The notes: generated from the sequence alone by a model not told the origin. DNA of 14,204 bases from JAMLIN01 sp041676645 (GCA_041676645.1 JBAYRO010000083.1:1-14204), one strand, 5' to 3'; numbered from the stretch's first letter, positions 5,924 to 13,210 are shown. Program-made: numbers and translations.

Positions 5924-7084
5924 ATGCGCCAAGCCGTCATCGTTTCATACGCCCGCACCGGCCTTGCCAAGGCCGGCCGCGGTGGTTTCAACATGACCTC
6001 CAACATGACCATGCTCGGTCACGCCATCGAGCAGGCAGTCGCCCGCTCGAAGGTCGATCCCAAGGAAGTCGAGGATGTCGTCGCCGGCTGCGTGGCCGCC
6101 TCGGGCAACGTCGCCCGCGCCGCCGCGCTGCTCGCCGGCCTGCCGGTCACCACGTCCGGCGTCACCATGCACCGTGCCTGCTCGTCCGGCCTCAACGCCA
6201 TCGTGCATGCCGCCCACATGGTGATGAACGAGAACGTCCAGGTCGCCGTCGGCTGCGGCGTCGACTCGATCAGCTTCCAGGGCGGCGGTGGCGGCGGCAA
6301 GGACGACCGCCTCACCGAGATGTATCCCGACTTCTGGATGCCGATGATCGACACCGCCGACGTCGTCGCCGCGCGCTACAACATCAGCCGCGAATACCAG
6401 GACGAGTACTCGCTGCGCAGCCAGAAGCTGATGGCCGCGGCCCAGGAAGCCGGCAAGTTCAAGGACGAGATCATCCCGGTCAAGACCCAGATGAAGAAGG
6501 TCGACAAGGCCACCGGCGCCGAGTCGATCGTCGATACCGTGGTCGACCGCGACGAATGCAACCGTCCCGAGACCACCCTCGAGGGCCTCGCCAAGCTGCA
6601 GCCGGTCAAGGGCCCGGACAAGTTCGTCACCGCCGGCAACGCCAGCCAGCTCTCGGACGGCGCCGCCGCCGTGGTGGTCATGGAAGCGAAGGAAGCCGAG
6701 CGCCGTGGCCTGCAGCCGCTGGGCGCCTTCAAGGGCTGGGCGGTCGCCGGCTGCGAGCCCGACGAGATGGGCATCGGCCCGGTGTTCGCGATCCCCAAGC
6801 TGATGAAGAACCAGGGCATGAAGATCGACGACATCGATCTTTGGGAGCTCAACGAAGCCTTCGCGAGCCAGTGCCTCTACAGCCGTGACAAGCTCGGCAT
6901 CAATCCCGACATCTACAACGTCAACGGCGGCTCGATCGCGATCGGCCACCCCTTCGGCATGACCGGCGCCCGCCTGACCGGCCATGTGCTGATGGAAGGC
7001 AAGCGGCGCAACGCCAAGAACGTCGTGGTGTCGATGTGCATCGGCGGCGGCATGGGCGCCGCCGGTCTGTTCGAGGTCTACTGA
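5924..7084 (+). CDS. Thiolase-family acetyl-CoA C-acyltransferase
   Basis: A 386-residue thiolase: thiolysis of 3-ketoacyl-CoA to acetyl-CoA plus a shortened acyl-CoA, or the reverse Claisen condensation. The three catalytic motifs are present: nucleophile Cys86 in HRACSSGLNA, His342 in GGSIAIGHPFGMTGAR and Cys372 in CIGGGMGAAGLFE; ELNEAFA is also seen. Length is typical for the family. Residues 120-125 are an uncommon run of six glycines (SFQGGGGGGKDDR) in the region that normally forms the CoA-side loop. The start ATG 5924 gives MRQAVIVSYARTGL and has GGAG nine bases upstream; an upstream frame start would add an implausible tail. A terminator follows. Placement after a hydrolase and beside a liv transporter suggests a catabolic cassette. 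Degradative versus biosynthetic role cannot be decided. Confidence 0.93.
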   Translation: MRQAVIVSYARTGLAKAGRGGFNMTSNMTMLGHAIEQAVARSKVDPKEVEDVVAGCVAASGNVARAAALLAGLPVTTSGVTMHRACSSGLNAIVHAAHMVMNENVQVAVGCGVDSISFQGGGGGGKDDRLTEMYPDFWMPMIDTADVVAARYNISREYQDEYSLRSQKLMAAAQEAGKFKDEIIPVKTQMKKVDKATGAESIVDTVVDRDECNRPETTLEGLAKLQPVKGPDKFVTAGNASQLSDGAAAVVVMEAKEAERRGLQPLGAFKGWAVAGCEPDEMGIGPVFAIPKLMKNQGMKIDDIDLWELNEAFASQCLYSRDKLGINPDIYNVNGGSIAIGHPFGMTGARLTGHVLMEGKRRNAKNVVVSMCIGGGMGAAGLFEVY

Positions 7085-7091
7085 GCCACCT

Positions 7092-7114
7092 GCCCGGGCG
7101 AAGCCCGCCTGGGC
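7092..7114 (+). other. Hairpin after the thiolase gene
   Basis: GCCCGGGCG (7092-7100) pairs with CGCCTGGGC (7106-7114) with one mismatch and a 5-base loop. No T-tract follows. It may add to termination ahead of the stronger hairpin at 7132-7162. Confidence 0.35.
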
Positions 7115-7131
7115 GGACATGACTGCACGAG

Positions 7132-7162
7132 GGGCGACCGGCGCAAGCCGGCCGCCCTTTTT
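7132..7162 (+). terminator. Rho-independent terminator of the thiolase transcript
   Basis: An 11-base stem (GGGCGACCGGC, 7132-7142, with GCCGGCCGCCC, 7147-7157, one A-C mismatch) closes a GCAA tetraloop and is followed directly by TTTTT (7158-7162). It lies between the convergent thiolase and vapC genes; the T-tract supports the plus-strand direction only. Confidence 0.9.
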
Positions 7163-7174
7163 CCTGCACACCGG

Positions 7175-7606
7175 TCAGGCCGGCGATCTCGGCTCCCAGG
7201 GATCAAGCAGAGTCACGCCCATCGGCGCGAAATCGGCCACATTGCGCGTGACCAGCGTCATGCCGTGTACCAGTGCAGTGGCTGCAATCAGTCCGTCCCG
7301 GTAGGGACGCGGATCGGGAACGTGCAGCGTGGCGCTGCGACGCGCCACGGTCGTGTCGACCGGCAGGATCCGCCTGGCAAAGCTCGACAACACATGATCT
7401 TCCAGCCAGGCTCGCAACAAGGCTCCCTGCACAGGGTCACGACGCTTGATCTGCAGGACACCGATCTCGAGTTCCTGCACGACGATGGCCGAAAGATAGA
7501 GGCTGGCGCCCGCTACCGACCGGCTCCATGCCGCGACGTGCGGATCGGCCTTGCCGGCGCGGACCTTGCGCAGTTCCGAGACGACGTTGGTGTCGAGCAG
7601 AAGCAT
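7175..7606 (-). CDS. vapC: VapC/FitB-type PIN-domain ribonuclease toxin
   Basis: Toxin of a type II toxin-antitoxin pair, 143 residues, a single PIN domain that would cleave RNA with Mg2+ or Mn2+. Acidic residues expected for the active site are visible: Asp5 in LLLDTNV, Glu45 in VVQELEIG, Asp104 in YRDGLIAATA and Asp125 in TRNVADF, matching the FitB-like branch. The ATG at 7606 overlaps the antitoxin stop by one base (TGATG), so toxin translation is coupled to the antitoxin. It is convergent with the thiolase across a terminator. All catalytic positions are intact, so the toxin is probably active. RNA target unknown. Confidence 0.93.
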   Translation of the reverse strand: MLLLDTNVVSELRKVRAGKADPHVAAWSRSVAGASLYLSAIVVQELEIGVLQIKRRDPVQGALLRAWLEDHVLSSFARRILPVDTTVARRSATLHVPDPRPYRDGLIAATALVHGMTLVTRNVADFAPMGVTLLDPWEPRSPA

Positions 7607-7863
7607 CAGGTGAAGTCCGCGGGTCGCGCCGGCTCGCGCGAGCGGGGGAATTCCACCTCCACGTCTTCAATGCCCGGCGGCAGGCCCAGCTGATCGACGA
7701 TGTTGTCCTGCTGCCCGATGATGCGCTGGTACTCATCGAAGGACAGCAACACATGCACGGGCTTGCCCCGGTCGGTAATGATCACCGGGCCGTCATTGGC
7801 GGCGCGCTTGGCCCGCCCGATGTCCTGGTTGAGCTCCCGGCTGGAAAGGGTCGTGATGGACAT
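7606..7863 (-). CDS. Phd/YefM-family antitoxin paired with VapC
   Basis: Antitoxin, 85 residues. The N-terminal half (about 1-50) has the Phd/YefM DNA-binding fold pattern: ITTLSSRELNQDIGRAKRAA, then GPVIITDRGKPVHVLLSFDEYQRI. The acidic, proline-containing C-terminus (DVEVEFPRSREPARPADFT) would wrap the toxin. ATG 7863 has GGAGGT (complement of 7869-7874) 5 bases upstream. It precedes vapC in the usual antitoxin-first order and overlaps it by one base. Phd-type antitoxins repress their own promoter, here probably through the inverted repeat at 7872-7914, which begins inside the Shine-Dalgarno region. Confidence 0.92.
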   Translation of the reverse strand: MSITTLSSRELNQDIGRAKRAANDGPVIITDRGKPVHVLLSFDEYQRIIGQQDNIVDQLGLPPGIEDVEVEFPRSREPARPADFT

Positions 7864-7871
7864 GGCCGACC

Positions 7872-7914
7872 TCCACGGTGAATATCGTTACTACGTTACT
7901 ACATTCACCGTGGA
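7872..7914. promoter_or_regulatory. Toxin-antitoxin operator: 12-bp inverted repeat around tandem 8-bp repeats
   Basis: TCCACGGTGAAT (7872-7883) and ATTCACCGTGGA (7903-7914) are perfect reverse complements separated by 19 bases. The spacer contains GTTACTAC twice in tandem (7887-7894 and 7895-7902). The block sits between the RND pump stop and the antitoxin start, where the phd-vapC promoter must be. On the minus strand, TTGCTG (complement of 7917-7922) and a poor -10 in the tandem repeat are candidate promoter boxes. Binding by the antitoxin or toxin-antitoxin complex is inferred from how Phd-family modules are regulated. Confidence 0.7.
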
Positions 7915-7935
7915 CCAGCAAATCCCCCTGCCGGG

Positions 7936-10900
7936 TCAGCCCTGGTGCGGATCGGCCGGCGCCTTCCGGTGCTGGCCGCGCAGCTTCTCACTCGCCTGCT
8001 CCACCAGCCGGTAGAACAGCGGCACGAAGATGATCGCGATCACGGTTGCAGCCAGCATCCCGCCGATCACGCCGGTGCCGATCGAGTGCCGCGCGTTGGC
8101 GCCGGCGCCGGTGGCGAGCGCCAGCGGCAGCACTCCCATGATGAAGGCGAGCGAGGTCATCACGATCGGGCGGAAGCGCAGCCGTGCGGCATTGGCCGCC
8201 GCCTCGACGATCGATTTGCCCTCGGCGCGGCTGAGCACCGCGAACTCGACGATCAGGATCGCGTTCTTCGCGGCCAGCCCGATCAGCACGAGCATGCCGA
8301 CCTGGAAGTAGAGGTCGACGTTCAGGCCGCGCATCCAGATGGCGAGGATCGCGCCGAACACCGCGAACGGCACCGCGGTGACGACCGCCAGCGGCAGCGC
8401 CCAGCGCTCGTACTGCGCGGCGAGGATCAGGAACACCATCACGATGCCGAAGATGAAGGCGAGCTGGCCGGTGCCACTGGCCTGCAGCTCCTGGTAGGCC
8501 GAGCCGGTCCAGCCGAGCGCGTACTCGGCCGACAGGACTTCGGCGGCCACTGCCTGCATCGCGGCAATCGCCTGGCCCGAGCTGTAGCCGGGCGCCGGGT
8601 TGCCCATGACCTTGGCCGCCGGGAACACGTTGAAGCGCTCGATCAGGTCGGGGCCGCGACCGCGCTTCGCTTCGACCAGGCTCGACAGGGGCACCATGTG
8701 GCCGTCGTCGGAGCGCACGAAGACCTGCTTGAGGTCTTCCGCGCTGGACCGGAAGCGCGCCTCGGACTGCAGGTTGACCTGGTAGTTGCGCCCGAACAGG
8801 GTGAAGTCGTTGACGTAGAGCGAGCCGAAGGTGCTCTGCATCGCCTCGTAGACGGTGTTGATCGGCACCCCCAGGGCGCGCGCCTTCTCACGGTCGACCC
8901 GCATGTCGAAGCTCGGCACCTGGGTATCGAGGGTGGTGCGCACCCCGGCCAGCTCGGGCCGCTCGTTGGCGGCGGCGACCAGCTTGCGGGTGGTGGCCTC
9001 GATCTCCTCGGGCGACGCCGCGAGGCGGCTCTGCACGTAGACCTCGAAGCCGCCGGTGCTGGACATGCCGGTGATCGGCGGCGGGTTGAAGGCGACGACG
9101 TTCGCCTCGGGAATGCCGGCGCCGATAGCGAGCAGATGCTGCACGAAGGAGAACGAATCCTGGCCCGGCCCGGTTCGTTCCTTCCAGTCCTTGAGCGTGA
9201 TGAACGAGGCGCCGCCATAGCTCTTGAGCGCCCCGGCGAGCAGGTCGTAGCCGGCGAAACTGGTCATCCCGCCCACTTCCTCGCTGGCGAGCACCTGCTC
9301 GGTGAATTCATCCATCGCGGCGCGGGTGCGCGAGAGCGCGGCGGCCGGCGGCAGCTGGGTCACCGCGATCACATAGCCCTGGTCTTCGTCGGGGACGAGG
9401 CTGCCGGGCACCCGGTCGAACAGCATGATGGTCACGCCGATCATCGCGAGGAACAGCACCGTGCCCAGTACCGCGCGCCGCATCAGGAAGCCGACGCTGC
9501 CCAGATAGCCTCGCGTCACCTGGTAGAAGAAGCGGTTGAACCAGCGAAACGGCGCCGCCGGCTCGGCATGGGTGGGCTTGAGGATCAGCGCGCACAGCGC
9601 CGGCGTCAGGGTGAGGGCGACGACCCCCGAGATGATCACCGATACCGCGATGGTGATCGCGAACTGCCGGTACATCACCCCGGTGAGCCCCTCGAGAAAA
9701 CCGACCGGAATGAACACCGCCGCCAGCACCAGGACGATCGCGATGACCGGCCCGGTCACCTCCTCCATCGCCTTGATCGCCGCCTCGCGCGGCGCGAGCT
9801 TCTGCTCGGTGATGATGCGCTCGACGTTCTCGAGCACCACGATGGCATCGTCGACAACGATCCCGATCGCGAGGATCAGGCCGAACAGCGTCAGCAGGTT
9901 GATCGAGAAGCCGAGCAGGTACATGCCCGCGAAAGTCCCGATCAGCGAGACCGGGATGGCGAGCAGCGGTATCAGGGTGGCACGCCAGTTCTGCAGGAAG
10001 ACGAAGACCACCACCACCACGAGCAGCACCGCCTCGATGAAGGTCTTGATCACTTCGTCGATGGAGACCTCGACGAAGCGGGTGGTGGTGAACGGGATGG
10101 TGTAGGTGAGATCGGGCGGGAAGCGCGACGCGATCTCCTCGACCCGCACCCGCACCGCCGCCATCGTGTCGATCGCATTGGCGCCGGGCTGCAGGTAGAG
10201 GGCCACCGGCACGGTCGGCTCGCCTTTGAAGGTTGCCGTGAACTGGTAGTTCTGCGCACCGAGCTCGAGCCGGGCAACGTCGCGCAGGTGCAGCGCCGAG
10301 CCGTCGGGATTCGCGCGGACGATGATGTTCTCGAACTCCTCGACCTGCGACAGCCGCCCCTGCATGGTGACGCCGTAGGTGAACTCGACCCCGTCGCCGG
10401 CCGGCTCGGCGCCGAGCGAGCCCACCGAAGCCTGGGTGTTCTGCTCGCGGAGCACCCGGGCGATGTCGCTCGGCGTGAGCTTGAACTCGGCCAGCTTGGA
10501 CGGATTGAGCCAGATGCGCATCGAATAGTTGGCAGCGCCGAACAGGGCGGCATCGCCGACCCCCGGCACCCGCTTCAACTCGTCGATCATGTTGAGCAAG
10601 GCGTAGTTGCTCATGAAGAGACGATCGTAGGTGCCGCCGGGCGAGGACAGGGCGACCATCGAGAGGATCGAGCTCGAGCGCTTCTGCACCGTCACGCCCT
10701 GCTGGCGCACCTGCTCGGGCAGGCGCGCCATTGCCGCCGAGACCCGGTTGTTGACGTCGATCGTCGCCTGGTCGGGATCGGTGCCGATGTCGAAGTAGAC
10801 CGACAGGCGCATCGAGCCGGCGTCGGAGTTCGCCGAGCGCATGTAGATCATGCCGTCGACGCCGTTGACCTGCTGCTCGATCGGCGCCGCGACCGTCTCG

Positions 10901-11076
10901 GAAATGGTCTGGGCGCTGGCGCCGGGATAGTTCGCCCGCACCACGACTTCGGGCGGGACGATCGAAGGATACTGCTCGACCGGCAGCGCGTACATCGACG
11001 CGAGGCCGGCCAGCATGATCACGATCGACAGGACCGTCGCGAATACCGGCCGGTCGATGAAGAAGCGCGAGATCAC
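7936..11076 (-). CDS. RND multidrug efflux pump, HAE1 family (AcrB/MexB type)
   Basis: Inner-membrane proton/drug antiporter, 1046 residues, close to AcrB length. Seen: N-terminus MISRFFIDRPVFATVLSIVI with TM1, porter-domain features (LPVEQYPSIVPPEVVVRANYPGA), the TM4 proton-relay pair Asp409-Asp410 in GIVVDDAIVVLENVER, the TM10 lysine Lys937 in GLAAKNAILIVEFA, RFRPIVMTSLAFIMG, and a short cytoplasmic C-terminus. The start is GTG 11076, sharing GTGA with the adaptor stop, with GGGAG (complement of 11083-11087) six bases upstream. It is the second gene of an adaptor-pump operon. No outer-membrane factor gene follows; the next gene is an antitoxin, so the channel would have to come from elsewhere. 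Drug range unknown. Confidence 0.96.
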   Translation of the reverse strand: MISRFFIDRPVFATVLSIVIMLAGLASMYALPVEQYPSIVPPEVVVRANYPGASAQTISETVAAPIEQQVNGVDGMIYMRSANSDAGSMRLSVYFDIGTDPDQATIDVNNRVSAAMARLPEQVRQQGVTVQKRSSSILSMVALSSPGGTYDRLFMSNYALLNMIDELKRVPGVGDAALFGAANYSMRIWLNPSKLAEFKLTPSDIARVLREQNTQASVGSLGAEPAGDGVEFTYGVTMQGRLSQVEEFENIIVRANPDGSALHLRDVARLELGAQNYQFTATFKGEPTVPVALYLQPGANAIDTMAAVRVRVEEIASRFPPDLTYTIPFTTTRFVEVSIDEVIKTFIEAVLLVVVVVFVFLQNWRATLIPLLAIPVSLIGTFAGMYLLGFSINLLTLFGLILAIGIVVDDAIVVLENVERIITEQKLAPREAAIKAMEEVTGPVIAIVLVLAAVFIPVGFLEGLTGVMYRQFAITIAVSVIISGVVALTLTPALCALILKPTHAEPAAPFRWFNRFFYQVTRGYLGSVGFLMRRAVLGTVLFLAMIGVTIMLFDRVPGSLVPDEDQGYVIAVTQLPPAAALSRTRAAMDEFTEQVLASEEVGGMTSFAGYDLLAGALKSYGGASFITLKDWKERTGPGQDSFSFVQHLLAIGAGIPEANVVAFNPPPITGMSSTGGFEVYVQSRLAASPEEIEATTRKLVAAANERPELAGVRTTLDTQVPSFDMRVDREKARALGVPINTVYEAMQSTFGSLYVNDFTLFGRNYQVNLQSEARFRSSAEDLKQVFVRSDDGHMVPLSSLVEAKRGRGPDLIERFNVFPAAKVMGNPAPGYSSGQAIAAMQAVAAEVLSAEYALGWTGSAYQELQASGTGQLAFIFGIVMVFLILAAQYERWALPLAVVTAVPFAVFGAILAIWMRGLNVDLYFQVGMLVLIGLAAKNAILIVEFAVLSRAEGKSIVEAAANAARLRFRPIVMTSLAFIMGVLPLALATGAGANARHSIGTGVIGGMLAATVIAIIFVPLFYRLVEQASEKLRGQHRKAPADPHQG

Positions 11077-12344
11077 CGGGCGCTCCCGGAGGCATCACCC
11101 GATGCGTCGCCCGCCGGGGCGGCATCGCCGGACTGCCCGCCATCGCCCGTCGGCGCCCCCCCGCCGGCCGGCGTTCCTTCGCGCACCTCGATGCCGGGCC
11201 GGACGCTGCCGATGCCGTCGACCACGATGCGCTCGCCCGGCTCCAGGCCTGCCTCGATCGACTGGCCCTGCTGGGTGATCGGCCCCAGGGCGACCGGCCG
11301 CGTCTGGGCGACATCGTTCTCGTCGAGCACGTACACGCTGGGACCGAGCGGCCCTTCCACGATGGCCTTGGGCGGCACGACGATGGCATCGTGCAGCGTC
11401 AGTCCGAGCACCGAGATCCGCACGAACTGCCCCGGCACCAGGACGCCCTGGGGATTGGGGAACACCGCCCTGGCCTGGACGGTTCCGGTCTGCGGATCGA
11501 CGTTGGCGGCCATGTAGTCGATCTCGCCCTCGGCCTCGTGGACGGTACCGTCCGACAGGAGGATCCTGGCACGGGGCCGCTCGTCGCCGGCTGCGCCGAC
11601 GAAGCCGAACTGGCGCCGCTGGGCGAGGGCGTCGGTCTCGGACGTGGAGTAGAGCACATGCACCGGATCGAGCTGGCGGATCGTCGTCAGCAGGGTGCCG
11701 GCCTCGATCAGGTTGCCCGGCGACACCGCCTCCAGGCCGGTGACGCCGGCGATCGGCGCGAGTACCTGCGTATAGCCGAGGTCGATGGCCGCGGTACGGT
11801 GCGCGGCCTGCGCATTGGCGAGCTCCGCCCGCGACAGCTCCAGCTCGGAGCGCGCCTCGTCATGCTGGCGTGCGCTGACCGTATTCGACTCGAAGAGCGA
11901 CTCCATGCGCTGCCATTCGCGCTGCGCCTGGCGCAAGTCGGCCCGGGCCCGCTCGCGCGCGGCCTCGGCCTGCGCCATGCGCGCCTCGTAGGGCGCCGGA
12001 TCGATCTCGAAGAGCGGCTCGCCGGCCTGGACGCTCGCGCCCTCCTCGTACTTGCGCGCGAGCAGGATGCCGGACACCTGGGCGCGCACCTGCACCTCGT
12101 TGACCGCCCGCACCCGGGCCGGATAGATCCGCTCGAGGGTGGCGGTGCCCGCCTCGGTGACGAGGACCGAAACGACGGGCGGAGGTGGCGCGGGCGGAGG
12201 CTGATCCGCCGCATCCTTGTCGGTGCATGCGGCCATCAGCGCCATGCCCAGCGCAACCGCGACCGCCCTGCTGCCAGGGCGGCGCATCGCACGGGGCAAG
12301 CGGTTCACTGGCGCCAGCCGTCGCATCAGCCCGGTCCGATCCAT
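11073..12344 (-). CDS. RND efflux periplasmic adaptor (AcrA/MexA type) lipoprotein
   Basis: Membrane-fusion protein bridging the pump to an outer-membrane channel, 423 residues. Seen: a signal ending ALMAAC with lipid-acceptor Cys40, a proline-rich linker, lipoyl-half QVSGILLARKYEEGASVQAG, an alpha-hairpin (QAEAARERARADLRQAQ onwards), the second lipoyl half APIAGVTGLEAVSPGNLI, then beta-barrel and membrane-proximal regions. ATG 12344 was chosen because GGAG (complement of 12351-12354) lies six bases upstream, but it gives an unusually long charged N-region. ATG 12287 would give a tidier 21-residue lipoprotein signal with no visible ribosome-binding site. The last 36 or so residues are a Gly/Ala/Asp-rich tail not typical of AcrA. 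It overlaps the pump gene by four bases. Confidence 0.93.
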   Translation of the reverse strand: MDRTGLMRRLAPVNRLPRAMRRPGSRAVAVALGMALMAACTDKDAADQPPPAPPPPVVSVLVTEAGTATLERIYPARVRAVNEVQVRAQVSGILLARKYEEGASVQAGEPLFEIDPAPYEARMAQAEAARERARADLRQAQREWQRMESLFESNTVSARQHDEARSELELSRAELANAQAAHRTAAIDLGYTQVLAPIAGVTGLEAVSPGNLIEAGTLLTTIRQLDPVHVLYSTSETDALAQRRQFGFVGAAGDERPRARILLSDGTVHEAEGEIDYMAANVDPQTGTVQARAVFPNPQGVLVPGQFVRISVLGLTLHDAIVVPPKAIVEGPLGPSVYVLDENDVAQTRPVALGPITQQGQSIEAGLEPGERIVVDGIGSVRPGIEVREGTPAGGGAPTGDGGQSGDAAPAGDASGDASGSAR

Positions 12345-12402
12345 CCTCGTCTCCACCACGTCGAACAAAACAGGCCTGCCCGGGACGACGGCAAGGTCGG
12401 CC

Positions 12403-12434
12403 AGCATACAGACGCGCATGTATGTTGGTATTGT
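12403..12434. promoter_or_regulatory. Divergent efflux/repressor promoters with AcrR-type operator
   Basis: CATACA (12405-12410), eight bases, TGTATG (12419-12424) form a perfect inverted repeat. This is the same half-site pair and spacing that I recall for the core of the E. coli AcrR operator. Candidate minus-strand -10 TATGCT (complement of 12403-12408) and plus-strand -10 TATTGT (12429-12434) flank it; -35 boxes are weak and fall inside or next to the operator. A TetR dimer here would block both the repressor gene and the pump operon. Confidence 0.75.
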
Positions 12435-12440
12435 ATCGTC

Positions 12441-13055
12441 ATGGCCAGACGTACACGCGCCCAGGCCGGGGCAACCCGCGACCTGTTGCTCGATGCCGCC
12501 GAGCAGGTGCTGTTCGAACGGGGCTACGCCAATACCTCGCTCGAACAGATCGCCCGCCATGCCGGCATGACCCGCGGCGCCATCTACTGGCATTTCCGCG
12601 ACAAGGCCGATGTGTTCAACGCGCTCGCGCTGCGCGTGAGCTTCCCGCTCGATGAGCTGGTCGCTCGCCTCGAGCAGGAAAACTCCGCCCGGCCGCTGGC
12701 GACCCTGCGGGCCCTGTGCCTGTACGCCCTGCGCGACCTCGCCAACGACACCCGTCGCCAGCGCGTCTACACCATCCTCCTGCATCGACTGGAAAAGACG
12801 CCGGCCTCGGTCGCCGCGCTCGCCCATATCCAGGAAGCCGAAGTGCGGGCGCTCGACCGTTTCGAGCAGCTCTTCAGCATGGCGCACGAGGCCGGCGACA
12901 TGGCTGCCTCGATGCCGGCGCGCACCGCCGCCTGGGCCCTGCAGACCTATGTGCGAGGCATCTACAGCAGCTGGCTGCGCGAGCCCGCATCCTTTCCACT
13001 CGATGAAAGCGCCGAGGCCCTGATGGACATTTTCTTCCAGGGCCTGCCCCGGTAG
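12441..13055 (+). CDS. TetR-family repressor of the efflux operon (AcrR/TtgR type)
   Basis: A 204-residue transcriptional repressor, divergent from the adaptor-pump operon it most likely controls. Residues 10-60 form a TetR DNA-binding domain, with recognition region TSLEQIARHAGMTRGAIYWHF (32-52) followed by RDKADVFNAL, nearly the AcrR/TtgR pattern. The remainder is the helical ligand-binding and dimer domain; its LRALCLYALRDLANDTRRQRVYTIL stretch resembles the AcrR C-terminal family. The start ATG 12441 has no Shine-Dalgarno; the candidate -10 TATTGT ends six bases before it, so the mRNA may be leaderless. The frame is open far upstream as a shadow of the adaptor gene, and the operator position excludes a longer product. 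Inducers unknown. Confidence 0.94.
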   Translation: MARRTRAQAGATRDLLLDAAEQVLFERGYANTSLEQIARHAGMTRGAIYWHFRDKADVFNALALRVSFPLDELVARLEQENSARPLATLRALCLYALRDLANDTRRQRVYTILLHRLEKTPASVAALAHIQEAEVRALDRFEQLFSMAHEAGDMAASMPARTAAWALQTYVRGIYSSWLREPASFPLDESAEALMDIFFQGLPR

Positions 13056-13103
13056 GCCGTGGATCCTCGGGAAGCAAGCGCTCACCGCACGAATCGAGAA
13101 CCT

Positions 13104-13137
13104 GATGGACAAGTCGAGGTGCAGCCCTTGTCCGATC
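13104..13137. other. Imperfect hairpin downstream of the TetR gene
   Basis: GATGGACAAG (13104-13113) pairs with CTTGTCC plus ATC (13127-13137, one bulged G) around a 13-base loop. It is followed by CACAAAAACG, not a T-tract, so it is a weak terminator candidate. It could instead be part of the hip regulatory region. Confidence 0.3.
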
Positions 13138-13145
13138 CACAAAAA

Positions 13146-13161
13146 CGTCCCGATCGGGACG
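13146..13161. promoter_or_regulatory. hipBA operator O1
   Basis: CGTCCCGATCGGGACG is a perfect 16-bp palindrome containing the core CCCGATCGGG. It is the most upstream of three copies before hipB and the most symmetric. HipB-type regulators bind palindromic operators as dimers; assignment to this HipB is by position and repetition. Confidence 0.75.
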
Positions 13162-13194
13162 CCACTAAGGGGCGAGCTCATGAGCGCCGATATT

Positions 13195-13210
13195 CATCCC
13201 GATCGGGGTG
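13195..13210. promoter_or_regulatory. hipBA operator O2
   Basis: CATCCCGATCGGGGTG holds the same CCCGATCGGG core (13198-13207), with outer arms symmetric except one pair. Its centre is 49 bases from that of O1. The AT-richer stretch just after it (13209-13235) probably holds the hip promoter, though no convincing -35/-10 pair was found. Confidence 0.75.

Noticed and set aside
5945..7171. A 408-codon minus-strand frame opposite the thiolase
   Set aside because: It runs through the terminator hairpin and gives a low-complexity product; the thiolase strand has all three catalytic motifs.
7945..11517. An uninterrupted 1190-codon plus-strand frame opposite the RND pump and adaptor
   Set aside because: The product is His/Arg/Asp-rich with no domain pattern, and it mirrors the codon bias of the real genes on the other strand; a typical GC-rich antisense shadow.
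11391..12440. Extension of the TetR frame upstream into the adaptor region
   Set aside because: The extended part is antisense to the adaptor and would include the operator; the TetR domain begins normally at 12441.
13104..13137. Hairpin as a clear terminator for the TetR gene
   Set aside because: It has a bulge, a 13-base loop and an A-rich instead of T-rich flank; kept only as a low-confidence structure.
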